From contig CAMFDH010000045.1 of assembly GCA_945949035.1 (NCBI GenBank), forward strand, positions 1 through 8,563: a stretch of DNA of 8,563 bases. Direction: 5' to 3'. Shown one piece after another: positions 1 through 6,621 of the stretch. How positions within the stretch are numbered: the stretch's first letter is position 1; every line of letters starts with the position of its first letter. This DNA comes from an uncultured Actinomyces sp. GTDB lineage: Bacteria; Actinomycetota; Actinomycetes; Actinomycetales; Actinomycetaceae. Below the pieces are notes generated by a model. The model did not search any database. It had not been told where the DNA came from and saw only the letters and a list, made by a program, of their open reading frames with translations. A program made the position numbers and the translations under genes.

Positions 1-1
1 C

Positions 2-2152
2 CCGGACCTGGTTGAAGGCGCACTCCCGACCGGGCCACTTGAAGCCCTGGTCTCTGAAGCAAGTGCAGAACGATACGGGGTCGAGGTCGGCTCTGTCATC
101 ACCCTCAAGGGGTTCGAGACCGGTGAGCACGACGTAACTATTACCGGCATTTCCGAGGGCGGTAACGCGGGTCTCGGCCTGTCGACCACCGACCTCCTCA
201 TGTCGCGAGAGGGGATCAAGGAACTTGATCCCACGGCTTGGCTTGACGGAGTCCTGGTGGCGGGGCAGTCCGAGAGGCTCTCCAGGGAGCAGCAGACCGA
301 ACTGGTGGGGCAAATCGAGGCCGCACTCTCGGCAGCGGGAATCACGGGTGTCGTGGTCACCCCGGAGTTTGAGGCAACGGATAAAGCCCTAGACGCGATC
401 GGTTCTTCCGACGCGGCGATCACCGCCATGATGCTGGTTTTCCCCACGATTTCGGCGGCAGTGGCGATGATCGTGGTGGGGACAACCTTCCAGGTCATCT
501 TTGGCCAGCGTGAACGTGAGTTGGCACTGCTGCGCGTCATCGGCGCCACCGGTGGTCAGGTCAGACGACTCATGCTGCTTGAGTCCCTGGTGGTTGGTCT
601 TCTCGGCTCCCTGATTGGTGCAGCCCTGGGGCTGTTTGGGGGTGCCGCGGTTGCAGCTGCAGCTGGCACTTCCAAGAGCTTCGCTGCCGCCCTGGGCTCG
701 GTCAGCCTCCCACCGATGCTCATTGTGGTTGTCGTGGGCTCTCTGCTGACGCTCGCCGCTGGTTCTCGGCCTGCCGGCCGCGTTTCCAGGATCTCTCCGG
801 TTGAAGGACTGGGCGGTCGTGTGGTCACGGTGGCCAAGATGAGGAAGCGCCAGATTGCCGTGGCAATCACCAGTCTGCTGCTCACGGTCGGACTGGGAGC
901 AGCCGCCGCCTACCTGGCGTTCTCAACGGTAGACCCGGACGAGAAGCTGACCCGATTCCCAGCCGTTCTGGGCCTGGCGGTGTTGACCGCCGCCGCCCTC
1001 ATCACCCTGCTCTCCTCGGTGCTCCCCCTGATCACGGGCATGTTCGGCAGGCGAGCGGGCTCGGTCTCTTTCCGCCTGGCCTCACGAAATACGGTGCGTA
1101 ACCCCGGCCGAACCGCGGCGACGGGCGTGGCGGTCTTCATAGGTGTCGCCCTGATTACCATGGTGACCTTCGGAGCCCAGTCAATGCGTGCGACGGCTGT
1201 GTCCAGCCTGGACCGCAATGCACCGCTGGATCTGACAGTCTCAGCTCCAGCAGCCGGCTTCACCGGTAAGCAGCTGGAGGTGCTTACCAACCTGGATGGG
1301 GTCCAGCAGAGCGCCGTGGTTGATGGGGCTAGCGCTGACATCACCCTGGGGGCTGGAACGACGGATGAGTTCATCAGTCAGGGCACCCTGGTCACCGGAA
1401 GCAACCTGAGCGATGCCGTGAGAGGTGGCTTTGATATGCCGCCGGCCGGTGAGGTCATGGTGCCGTACTGGATGCTGGACTTTGGTGAGTCCGCCGAGAT
1501 TTGCGTCGCGGAGAAGTGTTCGGAACTGAAGTTGATCTCGGGCGATGCTCTAACGGGCAACAGCATCTTCATCGTCTCGCCCGAAACGGTGGCACAGATG
1601 GGTCTCGACCTCGAGCCAACGCAGATCTGGCTGGAGCTTACCGACCCCGCCAACTACCAGACAGTCATCAGCGACATCCAGGCTGAGGGGGCGGACCTAT
1701 CCCTCGATGGATCCGTTGCCAAGCGTGCCGCAATCGACCAGATCGTCAATATTCTCGTCCTCGTGGTGGTGGGTCTACTGGCGGTTTCCGTTCTCGTTGC
1801 CCTGGTCGGTATCACCAACACCCTGTCCCTCTCAGTTCACGAAAGGACCCGGGAGAACGGTCTGCTGCGCGCCCTCGGTATGACTAAGAAGCAGATTCGC
1901 GAAATGCTCAGTTGGGAGGCGCTGCTGATCGGGGCGGTCTCGACTCTGCTGGGTCTGCTGGCAGGTGCCTTCTTCGGGGCGGTTGGGTTCATGTCGCTTC
2001 CCGTCGGTGTCTCTGAGTACGTCCTGCAGGTCCCGTGGCTGCAGTGGCTGATTGTGGTCGTGGTTGCCATCGGGGCGGCAGTGATCGCCTCGATCATGCC
2101 CGGAAGACGAGCCTCGGCAGTCTCACCCGTCGAGGCGCTGGCAGCGGAGTAA
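2..2152 (+). CDS. ABC transporter permease, MacB/FtsX type with two FtsX domains (5' end missing)
   Basis: This is the C-terminal 716 residues of a large membrane permease; the frame is open from base 2, so the true start lies before the window and the ATG at 200 is internal. The visible order is: end of an extracellular MacB-like domain; a first FtsX module (helix near bases 415-500, then the cytoplasmic RERELALLRVIGATGGQ motif near 510-560 and more helices to about 750); two further helices (about 850-1050); a second helix-plus-extracellular domain (about 1100-1720); and a second FtsX module (about 1740-2120) with the matching motif HERTRENGLLRALGMTKKQ. It ends in the usual PGRRASAVSPVEALAAE-like tail. 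The family couples a separate ATPase to export or extracytoplasmic work on lipids, peptides or drugs; the substrate cannot be told here. The partner ATPase is probably just upstream, out of view. The second extracellular domain holds a Cys-X4-Cys pair (codons at 1502 and 1517). The family call is firm. Confidence 0.93.
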   Translation, partial: PDLVEGALPTGPLEALVSEASAERYGVEVGSVITLKGFETGEHDVTITGISEGGNAGLGLSTTDLLMSREGIKELDPTAWLDGVLVAGQSERLSREQQTELVGQIEAALSAAGITGVVVTPEFEATDKALDAIGSSDAAITAMMLVFPTISAAVAMIVVGTTFQVIFGQRERELALLRVIGATGGQVRRLMLLESLVVGLLGSLIGAALGLFGGAAVAAAAGTSKSFAAALGSVSLPPMLIVVVVGSLLTLAAGSRPAGRVSRISPVEGLGGRVVTVAKMRKRQIAVAITSLLLTVGLGAAAAYLAFSTVDPDEKLTRFPAVLGLAVLTAAALITLLSSVLPLITGMFGRRAGSVSFRLASRNTVRNPGRTAATGVAVFIGVALITMVTFGAQSMRATAVSSLDRNAPLDLTVSAPAAGFTGKQLEVLTNLDGVQQSAVVDGASADITLGAGTTDEFISQGTLVTGSNLSDAVRGGFDMPPAGEVMVPYWMLDFGESAEICVAEKCSELKLISGDALTGNSIFIVSPETVAQMGLDLEPTQIWLELTDPANYQTVISDIQAEGADLSLDGSVAKRAAIDQIVNILVLVVVGLLAVSVLVALVGITNTLSLSVHERTRENGLLRALGMTKKQIREMLSWEALLIGAVSTLLGLLAGAFFGAVGFMSLPVGVSEYVLQVPWLQWLIVVVVAIGAAVIASIMPGRRASAVSPVEALAAE

Positions 2153-2178
2153 CCGGCAGGTCTCGTCCTCAACATGAC

Positions 2179-2222
2179 AAAAGAGCGGCCACCCTGGAAG
2201 AGATTCCAGAGTGGCCGCTTTT
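2179..2222. terminator. Bidirectional intrinsic terminator between converging genes
   Basis: AGCGGCCAC-C-CTGGAA (2184-2199) pairs with TTCCAG-A-GTGGCCGCT (2204-2219) around a GAGA loop: 9 plus 6 base pairs with a single C/A mismatch. TTTT follows on the plus strand (2219-2222) and AAAA precedes (2179-2182), giving a U-run on the minus strand too. It sits 31 bases after the permease stop and 32 bases beyond the mmsB stop, so it can end both transcripts. Confidence 0.88.
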
Positions 2223-2251
2223 GGATTGTCCCGAAGGGGGGACGAATCGAC

Positions 2252-3433
2252 CTAGGCTGCTGCGCCCGAGCGACGCTTGTTGTAAACGTCGAACGCAACT
2301 GCGAGGAGGAGGACGGCACCCTTGACGATCTGCTGCGTTGAGGTCGAAGCGCCCATCAGCTGCATACCGTTGGAGAGGACGGCCATGACCAGACCACCGA
2401 CGAGGGCGCCGGTGACACGGCCGATACCACCGGTGGTGGAAGCGCCACCGACGAAGCAGGCGGCAATCGCATCCAGCTCGAACATGTTGCCAGCAGAAGG
2501 CTGGGCACCATTCATACGAGCCGAGTAGAGGACACCCGCAACACCGGCCAGGAAGCCCATGTTGACGTAGACCCAGAAGGAGATCGACTTGACGTTGATA
2601 CCCGAGAGGGCGGCTGCGGTCTTGTTACCACCGATGGCGTAGACGTCACGACCAAAGATGGTGCGCTGCGAGACGAAGCCGTAAATCAGGATCAGCGTGG
2701 CCAGAATGATGAGGACGATAGGCAGACCACGTGCGGTGGACAGCTTGTAGGCGAATGCCATCACAACTGCGGCAACAATGACGATCTTCGCGATGAAGAA
2801 GCCGATGTTCTCGACTGCCTGACCGTACTTGAGCTTGTCCTGGCGAGCCTTCCAGGCGAAGTAGGCGTAGCCGACCACGCCGATCGCGAAGATGACCAGG
2901 GTGAATATATCGACCCCGTACCCACCAAACAGGCCGTTGAGGAATCCGTTGGCAATGTTGTAGTAGCCCTTGGGGAAGGGGGAGAGGGAGACGTTGTCGA
3001 GGACGTTGTAGGTCAGACCTCGGAACATCATCATGCCGGCCAGGGTGACGATGAAGCCGGGGATTCCCACGTAGGCCACCCAGAAGCCCTGGAAGGCACC
3101 GACCGCCAGACCGACAAGCAGAGCCGCGACGACGCCCATCCACCACGGCAAACCGTGGCGAATGACCAGCACCGCTGAGACGGCGCCCGTCAGGGCAACC
3201 ACAGAACCGACGGACAGGTCAATCTGTCCGAGGACGATGACGAACAGCATGCCGATTGCCAGCACCAGGATGTAGGAGTACTGGAGGACGATGTTCGTCA
3301 GGTTGGAGGCCGAGAGGAACGTTGGGTTGATGACCGCAAAGACAATCACGATCGCAACGAAAGCGACAAAAATGCCGGATTGACGCAGGCTAGAGCCAAA
3401 CGTATTTTTTATGAGGTCGCGTGCAGCGGTCAC
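2252..3433 (-). CDS. mmsB: Multiple-monosaccharide ABC transporter permease (GguB/XylH-like)
   Basis: This 393-residue inner-membrane protein forms the sugar channel of the importer; E. coli XylH has a similar length. It is strongly hydrophobic, with helices near residues 21-38, 48-70, 76-92, 98-120, 125-138, 172-194, 212-230, 237-254, 283-304, 320-352 and 366-384. Hallmarks of the BPD_transp_2 family are GQIDLSVGS (residues 69-77) and the cytoplasmic loop FGRDVYAIGGNKTAAALSGI (260-279), which contacts the ATPase. It starts with GTG: the stop TGA of mmsA overlaps it as GTGA (3430-3433). AAGGAG lies eight bases upstream (3442-3447), inside the mmsA coding sequence, so the two are probably translationally coupled. 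It is the last gene of the chvE-mmsA-mmsB operon. The sugar is inferred to be a pentose, probably L-arabinose, only from the nearby araA. Confidence 0.93.
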   Translation of the reverse strand: MTAARDLIKNTFGSSLRQSGIFVAFVAIVIVFAVINPTFLSASNLTNIVLQYSYILVLAIGMLFVIVLGQIDLSVGSVVALTGAVSAVLVIRHGLPWWMGVVAALLVGLAVGAFQGFWVAYVGIPGFIVTLAGMMMFRGLTYNVLDNVSLSPFPKGYYNIANGFLNGLFGGYGVDIFTLVIFAIGVVGYAYFAWKARQDKLKYGQAVENIGFFIAKIVIVAAVVMAFAYKLSTARGLPIVLIILATLILIYGFVSQRTIFGRDVYAIGGNKTAAALSGINVKSISFWVYVNMGFLAGVAGVLYSARMNGAQPSAGNMFELDAIAACFVGGASTTGGIGRVTGALVGGLVMAVLSNGMQLMGASTSTQQIVKGAVLLLAVAFDVYNKRRSGAAA

Positions 3434-4980
3434 GACGCCGACTCCTTCTTGGGTTCAATGGTCATTAGTCTCATGAGTTCTTCTTGGGTGGCCTGGGACG
3501 TCGGCATCTCGCCGGTGATACGTCCGTAGGCCAGGGTGTAGATGCGGTCCGTGATGCCCTGGAGTTCCTCGAGCTCGGAGGAGATGACGACGACAGCCTT
3601 GCCCTGGGCAACCATGTCGTTGATCAGGGTGTAGATCTCAAACTTGGCTCCGACGTCAATGCCTCGGGTCGGTTCATCCAGGATCAGCACATCAGCATCG
3701 GTGTAGAGCCACTTGGACAGAACTACCTTCTGCTGGTTGCCGCCGGAGAGGGAGCCAGCCAACTGCATGACGTTGTTGGCGCGAATGTTCATCGCCGACT
3801 TGTAGTTGGTTGCGACCACCATCTCCTGGTTGTCGTTGACCACGCCGCGCACAGCGTGCTTGTGGATCCCGGCAATACCGATGTTGCGGCGGATATCGTC
3901 AATCAGGTTGAGGCCGTACACCTTGCGGTCCTCGGTCGCGTAAGCGACCTTGTTCTTGACTGCCTTGGCAACGGTGGAGACATCGATCTCCTCGCCGTTC
4001 TTATAGACCTTGCCGGAGATGTGGGAGCCGTAGGACTTGCCAAAGATACTCATGGCAAGTTCGGTGCGTCCCGCCCCCATCAGGCCGGCGATGCCAACCA
4101 CTTCACCGCGGCGAACCTCAAAATCAGCATTCTTGACGATGACCCGGTCGGGCTGGGTGGGGTGGTGGACTGTCCAGTCTTCAACCCTAAAGAGAACCTC
4201 ACCGGGGTTTGAGTCGCGGTCCGGGTAGCGTTGGCTGAGTTGGCGTCCGACCATCATGCGGATGATGTCGTCCTGGGTGACATTGGGGTCATGCATATCC
4301 AGGGTGCCAACCGTGGCGCCGTCACGAAGGACGGTGGTGCGGTCCGCGATTGCCTCAATCTCATTCAGCTTGTGCGAAATAATGATGATCGTGACACCGG
4401 AGTCCCGCAGTTGACGGACGAGGCCGAGCAGAGTCTCTGAGTCATGGTCGTTCAGGGCGGCAGTGGGTTCGTCAAGAACGAGCAGTTCGACGTTCTTAGC
4501 AAGGACCTTGCCGATCTCAACAATCTGCTGCTTGCCCACACCGAGCTGGCCGACCGGCGTCATTACCGGTTCGTCCAGTCCGACGCGAACAAGCATCTGC
4601 TGGGCCCGGTGGTTCATTTCGTTCCAGTCAATCGCGCCGAGGAAAGACTTTGGCTTCTTGGAACCCAAGAAGAGGTTCTCGGCGATCGACAGGTAGGAGA
4701 CGAGGGCTAGTTCCTGGTGGACGATGCCAATGCCGGCGTCCTCGGAGCTCTTGACTGAGTTGAACTTTGCGACCTCGCCGTTATAGACGATGTCACCGGA
4801 GTAAGACCCAAACGGGTAGACACCCGAAAGGACCTTCATGAGCGTTGATTTTCCCGCTCCGTTTTCTCCGCACAGGGCGTGAATCTCGCCCCGACGAACG
4901 TTGAAGTTAACATCCTTGAGCACTTCGACGCCGGAGAAACTCTTGCAAATGTCACGCATTTCCAAGATGTTGTCTGCCAT
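3430..4980 (-). CDS. mmsA: Multiple-monosaccharide ABC transporter ATP-binding protein (two ATPase domains)
   Basis: This 516-residue cytoplasmic ATPase powers sugar uptake through MmsB and carries two ABC domains in one chain, as in AraG, MglA, XylG and GguA. Domain 1: Walker A GENGAGKST (38-46), Q-loop near Gln89, signature LGVGKQQ (146-152), Walker B LLVLDEPT (166-173) and switch His203. Domain 2: degenerate Walker A GLMGAGRT (299-306, Arg for Lys), canonical signature LSGGNQQK (411-418), Walker B VLILDEPTRG (431-440), and Ser468 in ISSE where a switch His would be expected. Such asymmetry is normal for this subfamily, where one composite site hydrolyses ATP. The first signature has Gly where most relatives have Ser. 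The ATG at 4980 has only a weak ribosome site (GGTAG, 4985-4989). It follows chvE after 105 bases and overlaps mmsB by four. Confidence 0.95.
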   Translation of the reverse strand: MADNILEMRDICKSFSGVEVLKDVNFNVRRGEIHALCGENGAGKSTLMKVLSGVYPFGSYSGDIVYNGEVAKFNSVKSSEDAGIGIVHQELALVSYLSIAENLFLGSKKPKSFLGAIDWNEMNHRAQQMLVRVGLDEPVMTPVGQLGVGKQQIVEIGKVLAKNVELLVLDEPTAALNDHDSETLLGLVRQLRDSGVTIIIISHKLNEIEAIADRTTVLRDGATVGTLDMHDPNVTQDDIIRMMVGRQLSQRYPDRDSNPGEVLFRVEDWTVHHPTQPDRVIVKNADFEVRRGEVVGIAGLMGAGRTELAMSIFGKSYGSHISGKVYKNGEEIDVSTVAKAVKNKVAYATEDRKVYGLNLIDDIRRNIGIAGIHKHAVRGVVNDNQEMVVATNYKSAMNIRANNVMQLAGSLSGGNQQKVVLSKWLYTDADVLILDEPTRGIDVGAKFEIYTLINDMVAQGKAVVVISSELEELQGITDRIYTLAYGRITGEMPTSQATQEELMRLMTIEPKKESAS

Positions 4981-5019
4981 TACGCTACCAATCTTGATGG
5001 TCAGAAAGTCTGGTTTTTT

Positions 5020-5060
5020 GGGTTGGGCGGCAGCAAGGTCTACTCACTGCCGCCCAATCC
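5020..5060 (-). other. Intercistronic stem-loop between chvE and mmsA
   Basis: TTGGGCGGCAG (5023-5033) and CTGCCGCCCAA (5047-5057) form a perfect 11-bp stem with a 13-nt loop. Two more G-C pairs lie beyond one imperfect pair. It begins 25 bases past the chvE stop and ends about 40 bases before the mmsA start. On the transcribed (minus) strand it is followed by CCAACCCAAAAAACC, an A-run and not a U-run, so it is not a classic intrinsic terminator. Such structures after binding-protein genes often protect the upstream mRNA from 3' decay, which would give more lipoprotein than ATPase or permease. That role is inferred. Confidence 0.75.
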
Positions 5061-5085
5061 TTGATCCCAAGGGACCTAGGGGTGA

Positions 5086-6294
5086 CTACTTAGCCGGAAC
5101 ACCGGAGGCGACCTCTTCGGCCGTCCAGTAACCCGAACCAATGATGTCCTGCTCGATGTTGTCCTTGTAGATGGTCATGACATCAAGGAGGTACGACGGA
5201 ACGATCTTCACACCGTTGTCGTAGTCCTCGGTGTTGTTGGCCTCGGGCTCGACGCCACAGGCGATGTCCATGACAACTTCAACCGACTTCTCGGCGAGAA
5301 GGCGGGTGTCCTTGAAGATGGTGGACTGCTGGATGTCCTCATTGATCAGCTTGATCGAGGCGACTTCTGCGTCCTGACCGGTGACAACTGGCAGGCCTTC
5401 AGACAGTGTCGGGCCCAGGCCTACGCCCTGCAGAGCGGTGATGACACCGCGGGAGATACCGTCGAAGGGAGAGAGAACGCCGGAGAGCTCAGTGCCATCA
5501 GAGTAGGTGGAGGACAGGAGGTCTTCCATGCGCTTCTGTGCTGCTTCCTGCGACCAGCGCAGGGTTGCTACCTGGTCGAACTTGGTCTGGCCCGACTTGA
5601 CGACGAGGACGCCCTCATCAATGTATGGCTGGATGGTATCCATGGCGCCACCAAAGAAGAAGCCTGCGTTGTTGTCATCAGGTGAACCTGCGAAGAGCTC
5701 AATATTCAGCGGGCCCTTGGGTGCGTCAGCAGCAGGGGTGCCGTCCATCTCAACCAGGCCGAGGCCGTAGAGGAGGGCGGTGCCCTGGGCTACACCAACC
5801 AGGTAGTTGTCGAAGGACACGTAGAACTCAACGTTCTCGTTGTCGCGGATGAGGCGGTCGTAGGAGATGACCGGGATACCCGCAGCGCCTGCCGCATCCA
5901 GCTGGCTGGAGAGGGCGGTGCCATCAATCGAAGCGAGGACGAGGACGTCTGCTCCGTTGGTGATCATCTGGTCGATCTGCTGGGTCTGGGTGGGGATGTC
6001 ATCGTTGGCGTACTGCAGGTCAACGGTGTATCCGGCGGCCTCAAGGCCTTCCTTCACAGCGTTGCCGTCAGCGATCCAACGCTCTGAAGTCTGGGTAGGC
6101 ATGGCGACACCGATGGTCATATCGGTGCCGCATTCGCCGCTGGCCTCTGTTCCCGCGTCGCCGCCGGACTCTTCTTCGGTGGTTTCATTTGAAGCGCCTG
6201 CGCCGCCGCCGCCACAACCGGCGAGGATCAGAGCACTTGCAGCCAGGAGGCCGGCACCGCTGGCCCACATCCTGCCTTTACCAATAGCCTTCAT
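5086..6294 (-). CDS. chvE: Multiple-monosaccharide-binding lipoprotein (ChvE-like), probably for L-arabinose
   Basis: This 402-residue solute-binding protein delivers sugar to MmsB. It opens with a lipoprotein signal peptide: basic start MKAIGKGR, hydrophobic core, and lipobox LAGC with Cys27 as the lipidated residue. An acidic, Gly/Ser-rich linker (28-53) tethers it to the outer face of the membrane. The two-lobed periplasmic-binding-protein fold follows, with features typical of ChvE/XylF proteins: SERWIADG (70-77), AND (96-98), SIDGTAL (122-128), SYDRLI (144-149), FDNYLVG (161-167), GSPDDNNA (203-210), VTGQDAE (304-310) and QQSTIFKD (322-329). The ATG is preceded by GAGGAG (6303-6308) with an eight-base spacer. 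Two further cysteines (55 and 346) could form a disulfide. It is first in the operon and likely LacI-regulated. The family also binds galactose, glucose and xylose, so the ligand is inferred from the araA neighbour. Confidence 0.93.
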   Translation of the reverse strand: MKAIGKGRMWASGAGLLAASALILAGCGGGGAGASNETTEEESGGDAGTEASGECGTDMTIGVAMPTQTSERWIADGNAVKEGLEAAGYTVDLQYANDDIPTQTQQIDQMITNGADVLVLASIDGTALSSQLDAAGAAGIPVISYDRLIRDNENVEFYVSFDNYLVGVAQGTALLYGLGLVEMDGTPAADAPKGPLNIELFAGSPDDNNAGFFFGGAMDTIQPYIDEGVLVVKSGQTKFDQVATLRWSQEAAQKRMEDLLSSTYSDGTELSGVLSPFDGISRGVITALQGVGLGPTLSEGLPVVTGQDAEVASIKLINEDIQQSTIFKDTRLLAEKSVEVVMDIACGVEPEANNTEDYDNGVKIVPSYLLDVMTIYKDNIEQDIIGSGYWTAEEVASGVPAK

Positions 6295-6325
6295 TCGATT
6301 TTCTCCTCATTGAGTGTCGTTTCGG

Positions 6326-6341
6326 TTGACCGATCAGTCGA
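6326..6341. promoter_or_regulatory. Imperfect palindrome in the chvE leader
   Basis: GACCGATCAGTC (6328-6339) matches its reverse complement at 10 of 12 positions around a central GATC. One further symmetric pair (T6326/A6341) lies outside. It sits 33 bases before the chvE start. It resembles sites of TetR-like regulators only loosely, and chance is a fair explanation. Confidence 0.2.
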
Positions 6342-6373
6342 TAACTGCTGTGTCTCGACCCCCGGGGGAAACT

Positions 6374-6407
6374 GCACGTTCGCCCCGGTGGAACCGGGAG
6401 TTTGTGC
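6374..6407 (-). other. Hairpin in the chvE 5' leader
   Basis: CCCGGT (6384-6389) and ACCGGG (6393-6398) form a 6-bp stem around three bases, nested within GCAC (6374-6377) and GTGC (6404-6407). It lies in the predicted untranslated leader of about 150 nt of the chvE operon. No riboswitch class is recognised and there is no U-tract after it, so a structural or chance role is all that can be said. Confidence 0.3.
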
Positions 6408-6448
6408 TCAAAGAACCAATCCGATGTTGGAACGAGTTCTCACTCACA

Positions 6449-6476
6449 ATGTTAGCGCTAACGGATGTGGTGTCTA
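6449..6476 (-). promoter_or_regulatory. Predicted chvE-mmsA-mmsB promoter
   Basis: On the minus strand, TAGACA (6471-6476; five of six matches to the -35 consensus) is followed after 16 bases by TAACAT (6449-6454; four of six to the -10 consensus). Transcription would start near 6442, leaving a leader of about 147 nt. The overlap with the LacI-type operator supports the placement. The start site itself is inferred. Confidence 0.55.
6451..6462. promoter_or_regulatory. LacI-family operator, perfect 12-bp palindrome
   Basis: GTTAGCGCTAAC is a perfect palindrome with a central CpG, the typical form of LacI-family sites, where a hinge-helix leucine wedges into the central step. It covers the spacer and four bases of the -10 of the predicted chvE promoter, so a bound repressor would block RNA polymerase. 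The adjacent lacI gene is the likely source of the repressor, and loss of binding with inducer sugar would switch the importer on. Confidence 0.8.
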
Positions 6477-6493
6477 GTCAGTTATGTCTCGGT

Positions 6494-6504
6494 TTTGTAA
6501 CAAA
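6494..6504. promoter_or_regulatory. Small inverted repeat upstream of the chvE promoter
   Basis: TTTGT-A-ACAAA is a symmetric 11-mer centred about 23 bases upstream of the predicted -35, a position where an activator could bind. ATGATCAT, another palindrome, overlaps its right edge (6504-6511). Neither fits a CRP/GlxR site (TGTGA-N6-TCACA). The signal is weak. Confidence 0.2.
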
Positions 6505-6576
6505 TGATCATGAGGTGGGGAAGGAGTCAAACCCGAGCAGTTGCGAGCAGTGCGGTAATAACCAAGCCGGGCGTGC

Positions 6577-6603
6577 AAAGTCCTCCAGACTTCGGCTGGA
6601 GAC
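6577..6603 (-). terminator. Probable lacI terminator
   Basis: On the minus strand GTCTCCAG (6596-6603) pairs with CTGGAGGAC (6580-6588) with one bulged base, around a seven-base loop, followed by TTT (6577-6579). It begins 18 bases after the lacI stop. The U-run is short, so termination may be leaky and some lacI transcripts could run into the chvE operon. Confidence 0.5.
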
Positions 6604-6621
6604 CCGGACGATAGGGGAGCG

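Noticed and set aside
200..202. ATG at 200 as the start of the FtsX-type permease
   Set aside because: The frame is open back to base 2 with sequence that reads as the end of an extracellular domain, so the gene is cut by the window edge.
3484..4212. 242-codon plus-strand open frame
   Set aside because: It lies wholly antisense to mmsA, whose ATPase motifs are unmistakable. The frame stays open because of GC-biased codon use and its product has no recognisable motif.
5011..5060. Intrinsic terminator separating chvE from mmsA
   Set aside because: The stem is strong, but the transcribed strand has an A-run after it and no U-run, and the three genes form a standard importer operon.
6494..6511. 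CRP/GlxR-type site upstream of chvE
   Set aside because: The bases do not fit TGTGA-N6-TCACA with the right spacing; only a small symmetric repeat is present.
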